Shown here one piece after another: positions 12,382 to 25,198 of a stretch of DNA of 64,000 nucleotides (position 1 is the stretch's first letter; the number at the start of each line of letters is the position of its first letter). Made by a program: the position numbers and the translations under genes. Source of the stretch: Patellaria atrata CBS 101060 (taxonomy: Eukaryota; Ascomycota; Dothideomycetes; Patellariales; Patellariaceae); assembly GCA_010093705.1 (NCBI GenBank), contig MU006092.1:192623-256622 (forward strand), given 5' to 3'. The notes under the pieces are model-generated. The model was not told the origin of the DNA. It worked only from the letters and a program-made list of their open reading frames with translations, and searched no databases.

Positions 12382-12421
12382 GCCCCCCCTCCCCCCCCTC
12401 CTTCCCCCTTCCCCCCATCCC
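12382..12421. repeat. C-rich polypyrimidine tract
   Basis: About 40 bases of almost only C with a few T follow CGCGCG. Low complexity; no coding meaning is inferred. Confidence 0.85.
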
Positions 12422-15400
12422 TAGGCTAAGAGCTTTAGCTCCGATCTCGAGCCAGAGAAAGAGGCGATGGGTCCTGCGTTAGCCATCTAGGCGAATATTG
12501 ATCGCGATGTTAGCGTCACCATCAGACATGGAATCGTCACGTCGCGATCGTAGGAATCAACCTGGTTCGCCGGGAAGTCAATTTTCCACAGATACGGCTG
12601 ATCATCTTTGCGTTATGCTGGGTCGATGAGGCGGGCTGCCGAATCTCCGGTGGTTCCTCCGGTTAGCGGTATAAGTTGGTGAAAGAAGCTGTGACGGAGG
12701 TGTTTCCGTTAGTAAAGAAGCTAAGTGGGATCATGGGGAAATTGAGATCTTTTGACCTGCTTTGTTAGTAAATCGTTCCTCGTTAGTTCATACTCTGATT
12801 GGAGATCTTGGAAGAGATTGTTATTCTTAGTGGCTGAGAGTTGCGAGATCTAGTTCTAGCAGGGTTCAAAATGTGGGACACGATCTCATCTGAACAGTTA
12901 GCTGCCGAAATCGACTGGTCCTAAGGGTCAGGTCTCGGACTCGATATTATTACCTGGTATTGATATTCGGACGGTTCATCCGATATCACGATAAAAGCCA
13001 CGGGAGAGTACGTAAGGTTCGGCTCGGTGACAGCTTCTCGGACGACTCCACTTTCCCTCTCAAAACGTACTTTTGCATCCCGCTGCCCATTTGGGACGGA
13101 ATGACAACTCAATGCCAGCAAGGAACGAGAAAGTCAAAACCCATTTTTCTCGTTTCGGACCTTGGTGCATTTCCAGAACTAACTCTTTCTTCGTCAATTG
13201 GGTGGAAAACGCTCCGACACGGCTCGCATGGTGTGTGGAATGAAAACCGGATCGAGTCTCTGGAGACCTGATTATTGCGCTTCTTTGCGCGATGATAACA
13301 CTACGTGAAGCTAGAGAAAAACATTAATAGAAATATAGCATGATACATGACGATAGAACTCTAGCTATCATGGTGTTGGAGATCGACAATCGCTCCATGA
13401 CTCTCCCGTACGTACGAGATCTGGCGCGCGAGCCGTCTGTTATCAAGTGCTGCAATAAACTTCGCATCATTCCCGTTTGCGTGCCGTTCCCGAGAACCTT
13501 CGACCTTTTCATCTTTTCAAGCCTCAAAATCAATCAAAGTTATAGCCAAGAAATCGGGGGGCCGCCCGCCCCCAGAGAGCCCTGTGCGCGAGCACATACC
13601 CTTTCGTACCTGTCGTACATCTGCTCCAAGAGGTACGCGATGTGGGGTAGGAAAAAGAAAGTGATACAGACATGCACCAGATGCCATAGAGAGAGGTGAT
13701 GGGTAGGGTGGAGGGGAAGCTGAATGATGCCGATTAAGAAGATCACAGACAGCTTGCTGCACTTCTTGCAGAACTTCATGCGCGAGCCCATGCTCGGCTC
13801 CCCCAGCAGATGGACTTTACCCTGCGTCAGGCCCTTGGAGAAACTGGAGATTGTAACTTTCGAGCTTACCCTAAAGTAAGCAAGACCACCCGTGAAGGAG
13901 CGGTTAGAGGATCTTGTTAAGTCTTGAGAAGTTACTTGTAGAGGTAGTTGTAGGCGTCCAACGTGCAATGAATGTGTGACAACGATAGGATACTGTCGGA
14001 TCCTTACAGGAAATGTCCGAATCCGACTGCCCTTCATGCCTTCGAAGTGCTCGGTTAGCGATGGAGATTGGATATGATACTATTGACCACGTGGGCGCCG
14101 GAGCCCGCAAGAAATAGGAGTGCTGAGGTAGGAGGGAAGTCGGGAACACCAATATCAGAAGCGTAAATGCGAACTGATAATGGGTCTACGAGGTTGCACT
14201 TCCGTACTTACAGCCCCGCTATCGCCGAGAATCAAGGCGTAGCTGTGCCTTCACATTTACGAGCAAAACTCTTCAAATCTCACCCTTAGCGAGCTGAGAA
14301 AGGGCGCGTAAAAAGGGAGCTGGAATAAGCTGGGAGGCTGGCTTAACCGCTCACCTTCCCAAAGAGACGCTTTGCGCGGAGCGACCTGAGATGAAAACGA
14401 AAGTCAAAACAACAGAGACACCATGGCTTGCAGCATTCGAGTGGGGCCTAGATCATCGGATTTCGACCTGGGAATTGCAATGATGTCCACTCGAGCAGAA
14501 TCGTGGCGCTTTTTGCTCGACTCTTCTCCGTTCCGTGAGGTTCCTCCTCTTCTCCACGATACAATAAAGCTTGTAAAGGTAGTCCTGTTGGTCCGACACC
14601 ATAATACCGAAAATTGAGGTATCGTACATTTGGTACAGTAGTGAGTGACTATAAGCATAATTCATAGTTCCCTTCACCGATCCGCGGGATAGCGATCCAC
14701 AGCGAATCAGTAATTCTCCCAGCAAATCGAGGTAATAACTTCGTCTATCGTCTTGTTGACATGTATAAGACCACAAACCATGAGGGTGTGCTCGGGAAGA
14801 AGAGTATGGTGTACAAGTACAATCAAACGGTTTCAGGGGTTTGATTGTCAAGACGGTCTTGTATGATGGTCAAGTCAGAAGACGCTGCTACACCACCTTC
14901 GCCTGACATCCACGTCACGCCGCCGTTGATTTGCTTCCCATATTGTGCAAGGCCACGATATCTCGCGTAGATTGCAAAATTCTGCACGAGATTTTCTGTT
15001 GAAGGTCACAGATGAAGCTAGGGACGGAGAGTTTCTTTCCCTTGGGAATTCTCGCGGTTTTGCATCTACCTCCGAGTAAACCCGGTAAGTGTAGATCCGC
15101 TATCGGCATTTCGGTGTGTAACTAGCTACATCTTCCGTACATGCGCGGATATATGCGAATAATTGCAAAGTACGTGGCGAAAGCCAGTCCACCAGGACCA
15201 AATAGTAAGAAATGGAGACATGACAATGAGGTGAGACGCCGCTGCCGGCGCAAGTTTGCCAGCAGATGGTATGATACTGAGAACGAGGAGCGCCTTGATG
15301 CAGTGAAACGCTCACATGGAGTTCACGCCAATTCCGATCCCAACCATAATGACACAATTGTACAACAGAGACCAAATACCCTAATCCTTTCCAGAAGAAC

Positions 15401-15812
15401 AGCTACATGAGTGATATCCTCCATACCTAATTCGACCCGCATTCCGCAAAGATCCATCTCCTTGATACCTTCTACCCATCCATGCAATAACTTTTTGATT
15501 TGAAAATGCTTTTACAAGTAGAACACCGCCGAAGAAGATAAATGCGTGACAAAAATGGTTAATAAATACAATGTGGAAGAAGTAGTAGATCGACTCCTAT
15601 ACAAGGAGATTACTGAAGAGGATTTCGTAGATGTCGATTATGTTAGTAGCGATAAATGCCGAGACCAGTTCGATTGGTCAAACCCTCCATGTAGAAACAC
15701 CGTGGGCAGGAAATGTTGCTCCATCGAACCGTAGAGATGATCATGAAGGACGTAAGAGATGTTGCGTAAGGACGTGAGGTTGAAGTTGGATAGAAGCGTG
15801 TTCGAAATCCGT

Positions 15813-16322
15813 TTAGGGGACTGTCAAGCGGCGCTTCATGTCTCGGACTTGATCGAAAGAGCTGGCGTATCCTCGGAGCTCGTTGATCGCCTTAGCTGAT
15901 AGTCCATGGACAGTGGTGTTGCTGGACATTGATGAGAGAGAGGAGCGAGATGAGGATGGTGTAAGACCACGCTTCGACTGTTGATTCTGTGTGGTCGAAC
16001 TCGAAGCTGGTTGAGAAAAGTAAGGATTGCGTGATGAGGAGGTACTCGATGTGGGACTTGTTGGAGGAGAGTCATGCCTCGAGGGCATTTTATATGCCGC
16101 AAAATTAACGGCAGGTGGAAGGTAGAAGCCTGAATGATTGCCCGTAGACGTCCACGACGAAGGAGCAGATGTCGAGGGGAAATTGTAAGGTGAGGCTGGT
16201 TCAGATGTTCCGGCTTTCTCGAGGTCTGTCAATCGACATGCCTGAGAGCAATATGCTCCCTCAGCAATCTGCTTGTCGCAGTACAGACAGAAGTCGTGGG
16301 ACCAATCCATATCGGAAGCCAT
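15813..16322 (-). CDS. ECL1: Ecl1-family small zinc-binding life-span regulator
   Basis: A single exon encodes 169 residues. The N-terminus has a compact four-cysteine motif, FCLYCDKQ...YCSQACR, with Cys12, Cys15, Cys25 and Cys29. This is the signature of the fungal ECL1/2/3 zinc-binding family. In fission yeast these proteins extend chronological life span and respond to zinc, sulfur or amino-acid limitation. The remaining 140 residues are Ser/Thr/Pro-rich and low-complexity, with a basic end (SFDQVRDMKRRLTVP) that recurs in filamentous homologues. The start is the only ATG before the motif. The gene is isolated in a gene-poor stretch, and its upstream region (16.3-16.9 kb) is probably a long promoter or leader. 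Assignment to the family is firm; one-to-one orthology is not. Confidence 0.85.
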   Translation of the reverse strand: MASDMDWSHDFCLYCDKQIAEGAYCSQACRLTDLEKAGTSEPASPYNFPSTSAPSSWTSTGNHSGFYLPPAVNFAAYKMPSRHDSPPTSPTSSTSSSRNPYFSQPASSSTTQNQQSKRGLTPSSSRSSLSSMSSNTTVHGLSAKAINELRGYASSFDQVRDMKRRLTVP

Positions 16323-19300
16323 GGTAGATAGAAGAGAAGACGATGGGGTGAGGACAAGGCAGACAGCTCGGTGAATGAGCAGATTTTCAAAGGACTGTGA
16401 GGTTCGATATAAGCATAGAGGCTCAACCTTTGGGGATGAGACAGTATAGTGGTGAGTCAGATCAGAGGGAAATGGTGTGCTGAATTAGTTATGGTGACGA
16501 AGAAGATGGAAGCTCGTGATGCTTGAGTTTAATTGCTTCATGAAGACATGTTGACGGTGTGATGGAGTGGTAAGGCCGAAAGAGGGTGGGACTACTTCTG
16601 TATTTGTATCAAGGTGGAGAAGTGAAGGCATGTTGGCGAGTTGCAGAAATTCTGACCAAGGACTCAGGCACACTGAAGGACGATGGCGAATCAGGTGGTG
16701 ACCCCAAAAGCACAGATGCAGGTCTGAACAGTTCTGGGCATCAAGGGTGCTTGTGTGGGATGTGGTGGAGACATGGAGGGAAGGGGAGTGGACTGTAAAG
16801 TTAAGCACGGTTAGCAAAATGGATGAGTTCAAGGATTCGGCAGCCTTCATGGTTCATAACCCCAAAAAGATGGTGGCGTTTTTTCCTTTCTGTCTCTGAG
16901 ACTTTTGATGCGCAAGCAAGCAGCTTCCTGCAAGCCAAAACTGGGGCTTGCTGCAGTAGTTGCTGGCGTCTTTTTCACCCCAACCTCGAAAATGTCCACC
17001 TTGACTAACCTTAAGCACTCCGCAGGACATAACCCTTGTCACCCTTTTAAAATGCCCCTAAGGACTAAGGTAACCTTCGGTACAGACTTTACTACTCTTA
17101 CCTTACAGACTAATATTTTACTCCTCTTTTTAGCAGGCACGATTATTGGCAACCTCGTCGACACAAATCTGGCAGGCGTGGCGGGTTCCCCCCAAAACAC
17201 CCCAAACGTATCAAAATAACCCGACTTACACCTGGCAGACCAACATTCTCTTCACTTTCTGATGCACTTTCAAGCATTATTCAAGGCTCAAGCCCATGGT
17301 GCGTAAGCTAGAACTAATAAATAAGCAAGTCTGGGGCACAGACAGAACATGGTAGGTCATTGCGAAGCGTGTCTTGCGAGCCGCGCCTGAGGAATCTTTT
17401 CGTCTTTGCCGCCTTAACCTGTGCGCAGTCATGCTATTCTTTGTGTTCAATCACCCGAACGATCAACAAGGGATCATCTCTACCACTCTGGCAATAATCG
17501 TCCATCAAGTCTTCCGTATACTTTTTGTTACTCAGACCCCATCAGCAGGCGACCCATCATGGGTTCACTGGTCATCATCATGGGACACTTCCAAATAACA
17601 ATCATAATACTGGTGAACTGGTGGGAGCGAATTAAGGCTCTTGTTTCGTAGCTGAATTTTCACATTCTACTCAGCTGACGATTCTCATTCGTCCATTAGC
17701 TGAAATTATGATTATCGATGATGGTTCGAGAAATAAAGACGCGATCACTTCTGCGGCGAAGTTACAAGCAGTATTCATGCCCCTTTCAGCTCGTGTACGC
17801 GTTACAAAATAGGAGAGACGGGCGACTCGCCCATACCTGAGCAAGCCTGTTCGAAATCTGATGTCTGCAGCAGGATCGGTACAGAAAGAATGCGGCGAGC
17901 TTTCTCAGACGTGCCAGGAGAAATTTTACATATCTACCTGGAAAGAGAAGATTTCTTCGTACGATGGGTTACCTCCGATTCTCTACTGATACTCTAAACT
18001 CTTTGCATTATTACTGATCAACAAACCGAGACTGCCGAAAATAAGACTTATTTTCAGGCTGAACAAGAGTACAAGACAACCGGTCTGTTTTTTTGTCATC
18101 TGGCCTTGCGCTATGATTAGTTGATGACTAGAAGGTTGCCTGAGCAGCACTATACACGAGTACAAGGCTACAAAGCAGGAACCAAACGTTCTCGCGGCTT
18201 ACCGTCAGCAAACAAGGTACAGTGAAGTCTACTTTAGCCTTACGGGTACATGGTCGTCTACCTGTTTCGTTCACTTTCTCTGCTCCAAATCTTCCTCGAT
18301 ATGCAAAATGATGATAATCATCTAGACCTCTTCATCTGAAGGGAGTCTGATGCGACAAGTCCAAGCTCAACCAAAATCGGTTGATACTGTCGCACAGCAT
18401 GATTCTGAAGGGAGAACTCAAGACATGGGCAAGATGGAGGTTTCCAAGCGATGTAAGCAGCTCTAGGGAGAAATTTGAAAATTCTCAACTTTCGCCACCT
18501 CTAATTTGCATCTGGTATGGTAAAGATCCTCGGTCCTAGCACTACTTGTACGCGTATCTAACGTTCTGATTTACTTTGTACTCCCACCGAGGTCATTCTC
18601 CTGAAGCTATAGTAAGAACATGATAGTTGTCTACTGATAACTACCTTACACCTGACCCCCTTAGTTTCGTGCTTGAGATAATCATACCAGGTTCGGTTTG
18701 AATCCACCTCCAATAACAGGAACGATAGATGGCGAAAGGGCCCTGTTTCATGCACCCGACCAATACTTGTCTCGTACCTGCTTCTGAATTTTCAGTATTG
18801 CCTTGGTTACTCCTCTCGGGCGAACTCCAAGCTAGCAGTCCACTACAACGGCGCCGGCGGTTTCCCGTGAACTAACTTGATTGATGGGAGGGTTACCCGA
18901 TTCTGGAATCTGGGCCTGTGCATAAGTCACATCTAGTTCTAACTTCTAAGGGCTGCCTAGGTACACGATCGTTTTCATCATCTCTTCAGGATGGGTTACG
19001 ATACTACGAATATCTTGTCTCACAAGACCGTTATCAGGACGTTTAGAGGTTCATCCAAGTCGCAATCAATGCCCTTTAATTTTCCGGTCTAACCGGCTTG
19101 CGATTACTCCTCATATTAATCTGTAAGCCGACTATCTATATGTCCTTCTCACCAAAGGAGGGCGCAAGTATGAAGCAATGGGCTTAGCTGCCAACCATGT
19201 CTACAAGCCGTATGGGCTATGGCGCGAACCTCTTGGTTAAAACTCTATTGCTTGACGTGCAGAAAGATTAGAGGAAGTTCATTCGCTAGCCTCGCTTCAT

Positions 19301-22300
19301 AGGACAAGGTTTAGAAGAGCAACCCCCCCCCCACACACGGACGACACTGGCCCCAACCTAAGGCTTGCGTTCCTCTAGGCACCCCAGTTCTAAGGCTCCT
19401 CGAAGAACGTAAAAGTCATCTTCAAGGCTTTTACCCTTGAGTTGGTACTTTCTGGCAGGATTTCAACCGGGTGGCGGATCCAGTACGTAGACAGCGGAAA
19501 GACTGAGACTGAATCCCATGAAGAAGTGCCCTTCTCAAGTAGTATATGGAGTATTGTACTCTCCTACTGTGTACCCTACAGTGCAGTACAGTTCCTCCAC
19601 CGGATCCTACCTTACTCCCTTGGTTCTAGTTTACCTACCTTCACCAGTCAGTGCGTTATATTAATTGTATCGTGCGCTCGCCTTTGTGCAAAAGCTTAAG
19701 TTACGCAAGCTGTCTGTTATTTCCAATTTCAGTTTGAAACAGCCAGGAGAATAACCAATTATACTATCAGTAAGACTCTTGGCATCCCCGCAAAAAAAAA
19801 AACATCTGAATTCACGCACTGTTCACACTTTGTCCAAGGGAAAGTGGCGCACGTACTACAAACTGACTACTGACTTCCACTTCGTCCTCCATCCCAGATT
19901 TCAAGCGGGAGCTACGGCAGCCTAAAAAGACAAATCTCCTTTGTTGAAAGTTAGGATGACTTCGCAAGACGAAGATATTTCAACTCGTCCGTCTTTCTTT
20001 TCCAAGCCATTTTAGAACTGGCCACAGTATCTTGTCTGACAATCTCGGACTATCCAAGACGCTTTTCATCTCTTATACTTTTCATCTCTTATACTTTTAG
20101 TAAGTGGAGTATACTATCCCAGCTAAAAGGATTGCATTTATTGAGCACAGTAGTAAGCCCATTGTACCGGTCACGCCAAGTTCTGCTTGCGGATTGAACT
20201 GATTGACCCATCTTGCATTCGAACTTACATACGGGTCCCTTGGGCGCTTGCGTCTATACGTAGCCTCGTAACATCTCGTCTACCAGCTCGGCGCCTATGA
20301 ATCTCCCGAAATTGGTGTCCGATATTAACTACTTACTGCTAATTCGGGACAACAACAGCAATCTATCTTCTTCATTAATTCAAAGTTAGGTCTTACCCTT
20401 CCCAACTGGAATCCCCTCTCAGCGCCATCTACACGCTCTGTCGTCCGGCTGCAACGTGCTGATGCGATTTAATATATATCCCACGACCCGAAACACACTT
20501 ATGGAACGGATAAATTCGAGATAAGCTCAAGTACCATCCTTTACTGCAAGTCGGAAACTTTCCGTTAGATGAACTGCATCATCGCTCTCATACTAAAGGT
20601 CTCTCTTATAACCTAGGCTCAATATTATATACGTCTGGTTCCAGGATAGTATTCTGGTCGCGTGGGGGATCCGCTGAAGGAGGAAGAGTAGGGACGAGGG
20701 ATGAGAGTGGGAGCAGGCCAGATTCTCGGTCTTCCTTTCTCTCAGTCAAGGGCTAGCGAATTCTTCATCAACTTCCCGCAATCTATGGATTTGAAAAGCA
20801 GACCAGTTTTTGACACGAGTAGGATGCATACCCGAAAGACGCCGTGACACGATAGACGCTTCTTTGAATTCTCGGGTCTCTATATCAGCTCATTGCTATT
20901 GTATCTCTACCTTGTCACGGAATCATGCCAGCCGTCGCACAGTACATGGTTATTCCGCCTTACACCCTAGGCAAAGACGTTTCGAAAACGTGTGGTTACG
21001 AGGTAGGAGATGATGTTCCTACATGATTCTCTCGAAGTATAGGCTGCAACTCCTTGATCATTCCACAGCGTCTATTCACCAGGCTGCGCCCGTGGAAGCG
21101 CAAGGCAAACGTCACCGCGATATTTGCCTCTTTCGTGGATCCCACAATCGTACCATTTCGCTGCGGCCACCCAGCCAAAATGCATTCTTCCGGCCTTGGG
21201 AAACCCATGATGAGGGAATTACATCTGCGAGCATCCTACAGTTCTCCGCAGACCATGTATGTCATTCTTTCATTCTTTTGATCTAGCAATGGGTTTGAAA
21301 CACTGTCAAGACCCACAAGAAGGTAGGAATGTTTTTGAAGCCCTTGAAGGAGCAGATATGCAAAGGTGCAGAGAAAATTTGCAGCGCTGTTTAGGACAGT
21401 AGGTAGAAGGGATGTGAATCCTCCGTGCGCGAAGCTGATCAGTGAAAATCCTCTTCGCCATCAACCTTGTCAGCAGAACGAGCCAGTGCGAACATCAAAC
21501 ATCGTCATCAAGTCAAGTCAAGTCAAGAATAGCACACGCGCTCATTTCCGTTTTGGACAAGGTCCACGGCTCGCACACAGCGGGAGCTGCGGGACAGACC
21601 TTCGCGGGCGATCCACACATCGGGATCTCTATCGGGGAGGCGGCATAGTCACCTCTGTACCTTTCTACTGGGTACCGACTAGGCCGCTTCGAACGTCGCC
21701 GTCCCCCACTTAGAAACTTATTGACCACGTCTGAAATCCTTTTAACGGACTTTTTGTTATCAGTGCACTGAATTTTCTGTTGCTTCATCTCGCTTCAGTA
21801 TTGCTTCACACTGTGATGGACCCATCATTTGGAGAAAAATTCATAGAGTGGAGAGGTTGCTGTGTTGTTTTTCGTCTATGGATTGTGAAAATTTTCTTTC
21901 GGTTCCAATCAGAGTCATGAGCAAGGTTTATTCTTCAACGAACAACTCCTTCCGCTGAAGATTTTTACCTTTATTCTTGTGTCTCCGTGTCTCTCTGAAA
22001 CATCGGGACGGCGGGAGCGTCAATGATTGGATCAGAAAAGCGAAAACATCATGAATTTATTAAAAGTTATCGAATATTGGTTTGCTGGCAGTGAATATTC
22101 CAAGTTTTCTGCCTTTTGCCCCATCATTTCAATTGTCAAAGTCATAGCCCATATGAAAGTTTCTGTACACTCATCCCAAATCCCGCACAATCTATCCACC
22201 AAGGCAACGTGTCTCGAATCAGACCTCATAATGGACTTTAATGAAAATTTCTTCATGCTGCAGTTAGGATTGTGTTCCTGAGACAGACTTTGGCCCCAAG

Positions 22301-24133
22301 TACTTACGAGTAGATCATGTTTCATACCCCAGAAAGGGGCTCAAAAACTCGTGCATCTTTTTAATCAATCAGATCTTCAACGGATATCCTACGTTCGTCA
22401 GATTCAGTGCTGAGATTCAAGCCCTTCCCGTGCAGGAGAAAAAGCTAATGGCGTGAGTTTTAGATCATCGTTACGGAAAGGCTACGGACAGAACCTTGTC
22501 AGGTCCGAATTGTCCGATCTGACGACCTCCACTTGAACAGTCAGCAACTTCACCGTAGCACAATTATTGATTGAAGAAATTTTTTCTACAGCGCATGGTA
22601 AGCACACACCTTTCGCCGAACATCTGGACCTACCTCCTGCTTTAACCATGCACCCCAAGCTGCGGTCAAACACTTCCAGTCCGACATGTGCGAATACCGC
22701 AGTGTAGGCGCGTGGATAGGTTCCCGCATCGGGAAGCTCTGGTACTGAGGTACTCGGTGCGAAATCTTCAAAAGCAATTATAAGCCCACGGGCATCGTCA
22801 ATGCGTGACGTGCATGTTCAGCTTCGGATTTGAAATGCAATGACCTGGCCAGAACGGAGTCTCCTTACGCATTCCAGTTTCTGAGCAGACGTAGCAGCTA
22901 ACCTCGCTGCTCTTGATAGGATCCAGTGTCTGCACCGACGGGAAATCCACGAGGGTACCTGCATCAAGGATTTGAATGACGCTTTAGGGGATGAGCGACT
23001 GCCACATCGAGATTGCCCACGTCCGTGTGGGAGGAATGCGGGATTGCGGCTCCAGTGCATAGAGGATTGAAGAGAAAACCTTCGCGAAAGGTCTTTGCAG
23101 TGAGACTCCGTTGGCCTAACAACGTCCTTGACCAACCTACCAAGAAGTTGTCGGGAAGGATTGCATTAGTGAGGAAAACGTACGAAGTGATACAAAATAC
23201 AGAGTTTGCTCTGTTTAAAGGATTGCGTTAGTGGAGAAGAGCAACGTAGGAATGTCGTCGTCGTCGGATTTGATCGGTGATGTCTCTATGTCATTGTGAA
23301 TGCTTCTGGAAGGAACGGCGACTCCTACGGGAATAAGTGAGTATCGATGTGAGTCGAAGTGTTTAGGTGCCCTTTCTATCTAACCAGTCACTGGATATTG
23401 AGGTGAGTCGAAGTGTTCAGATACCCTTCGAGTCTAACAAGTGAATGAACTTCACCTCTGATACTTTCTTTCATTACTCTCCCTGGAGTCATGCATATCG
23501 TAAGATCTCTTGTTAGTCAATCAAACATCAGATACCGCATGAAATATAGTTTAGAGATGCTGTCTCTTATAATATACGGTTATGCGGCGGTCCCCCTATC
23601 TAGTAAATAATTCGTCTCAGTAGTGTTCAGTTTGTCCGTCACTTTATTCTTTCAGCCAACCTTTTTATCAATAGCATCGAAGAATAGAAATGTACTATGA
23701 TATACAAGTCTCTTTTCAATCACTGTTATAACTCTATGTGATAACTCTAACATACAAGCCCATACAAAGCGCCCTAATGCCTCACCTCCCCTTTTTCATC
23801 ATATGTCCTCCGTCTACCTGCTCACCAGACCCGCGTGTCTACCACCCCTCAAATTACATACCATGAATCTACACTCCAACAAAATCCCGCCTCGCTCACC
23901 AAACCTGGAGCCACTCCAACACCCCCACCCTTAAACCTCACGCAACGCCATCCCTTGACAAAATTGATCTCACCTATTACAATCCCCCTTAGCACTCGAG
24001 ACGTCTCAACCATGTAATCCACCATCGAATACGTGTTGAAGCAAAAGAACGGATCTACCCCACGTTTGACTGCGTGCTCCACTACTCGGTATATGGCTGA
24101 TCCCATTACAGGACCGCGAGCATAGTCACCCAG
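16323..24133. other. Gene-poor 7.8 kb
   Basis: No supported coding gene lies here. The longest frames are about 60-145 codons and match no family I know (e.g. 16905-17219 plus, 21366-21713 plus, 22032-22325 minus, 22818-23135 minus, 23849-24106 minus). The left end should hold the ECL1 promoter. Small repeats were seen: a doubled CTTTTCATCTCTTATA at about 20068-20099, a GTCAA run near 21512 and a 54-bp tandem duplication at 23349-23456. Decayed genes or transposon remnants cannot be excluded by eye, but no recognisable domain survives. Confidence 0.5.
23349..23456. repeat. Imperfect 54-bp tandem duplication
   Basis: Two adjacent copies start with GTGAGTCGAAGTGTT at 23349 and 23403 and share further blocks (CCCTT, TCTAAC, AGT). 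They differ at a handful of positions, so the duplication is not recent. Confidence 0.75.
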
Positions 24134-24445
24134 CTATGCCTTTCGAAGACCGTACGAACCAGACGAAGTAGCACAGTTTGGAACTGCACCTTCATCAAGC
24201 ACGTTCCGTGCGGACCCTGAAGATATTGCAGATTTCCCCGAAAGCTGGCCTGTTGCTGTAGACTTTGAAGACCTGGGTATCGTGGAGGACTTCCAGGAAG
24301 AACGATCTCTTGGTGGGGGATCTGAAAGATGGGGGATGTTGTTGGAGATTGACGTGAAGTTGCGGATCTGGGAGATTAGTCTCCTCTTGCCGAAGGTGAC
24401 TCTCCCGTAGACCCCGAAGACGTGAGTGGTCTTCTTGTCGTACAT
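24134..24445 (-). CDS. Doubtful 103-residue ORF, possible gene fragment
   Basis: From the ATG at 24445 a 103-codon frame reads MYDKKTTHVFGVYGRVTFG and continues with a Ser/Thr/Pro-rich stretch. The opening, a basic patch with a VYGR...FGKRR core, resembles the disordered N-termini of some fungal nuclear proteins, but I cannot name a family and the frame stops early. The opposite strand is also open over much of it. It could be the remnant of a longer gene, an exon of an unresolved gene, or chance. No convincing splice sites extend it. Confidence 0.25.
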   Translation of the reverse strand: MYDKKTTHVFGVYGRVTFGKRRLISQIRNFTSISNNIPHLSDPPPRDRSSWKSSTIPRSSKSTATGQLSGKSAISSGSARNVLDEGAVPNCATSSGSYGLRKA

Positions 24446-25198
24446 GCTCCTCACCTGCTTCTGTGTGGGGAGATGATGCAAAGAGCTCCTTACATCGTTC
24501 AGGCAAATGTCTATCCTTCCCCAGGAACCGTAGTAATAGAACTAGAGTAACTTATCAAAGGGTTACGTACCTTGACCTTCCTGGATGTTATGATTTAAAG
24601 TTATGGAATATTGAGACTCGCTATCTGACTTTGCCTGAGGGTCTCAAGCTGGTCTGAAGTGGAAGATGAGTGAAAGAGGAGAGCATAACTTTCGGCAATT
24701 TCTCGCTTACCGCTTCTTTGATATGAATCAGATAGACTGTTTTCAACATGATTTTCTTCCGGTTATACCAAGCGGACCAAAGAAGCCATAAGAGTAGGAT
24801 GCCAAACTCACATGAAAGGGGATACCCTGACTAACGTAAGACCCAAGGAGCATGTCTACGGTGTCATATGTGTGAAAAAACCCACTTGGGTTTCTATTTT
24901 GGTAGTAATCCTAAACTACGCCCGCAGTCCAAGTCTTCGCTCAAGGCGAAAAGCTTCCCCATACACAAGTTCTCCACCAACGCCAAACAGGAAGATTCAG
25001 ACCAAGCGAATGTACAGTACCCAGGACCACCATCCAACACCGAGACAAAGGGAAGTGCAGGCGCAAGAGGACCATTCCTCTGTACGCCCGCATGAATGAA
25101 TGACTGAAGGAGAGACGGGGATGATGAGAAAAGAAAGGATAAGGAGGTGGACTGGTCCATACTCCAACCACCCCTTTTTCCATCGATAAAAGCACCTC
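24446..25198. other. Intergenic 0.75 kb
   Basis: This holds the 3' flank of the Ala/Lys-rich protein gene and unassigned sequence. Frames at 24812-25266 on both strands overlap each other and look like shadows. Confidence 0.5.

Larger units (their letters stand above)
10771..15812. other. Gene-poor 5 kb
   Basis: I find no recognisable gene here. The stretch contains a run of 16 G at 11021-11036, a C-rich polypyrimidine tract at about 12382-12421, and several frames without domain signals: 13540-14037 minus (165 codons), 12960-13271 plus, 13724-13879 plus (51 residues) and 15546-15734 plus (62 residues, acidic). Sequence right of about 15.73 kb is the 3' flank of the ECL1-type gene. Nothing resembling a transposase, reverse transcriptase or capsid was seen. 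Confidence 0.5.

Noticed and set aside
13540-14037. 165-codon minus-strand frame with a CKKC motif, and a 51-residue plus-strand frame at 13724-13879
   Set aside because: The two overlap, neither has a recognisable domain, and the single cysteine pair is not a zinc-finger pattern.
16323-24133. Transposon or retroelement in the gene-poor stretch
   Set aside because: No transposase, reverse transcriptase, integrase or capsid motif and no terminal repeats were seen by eye; only small local duplications.
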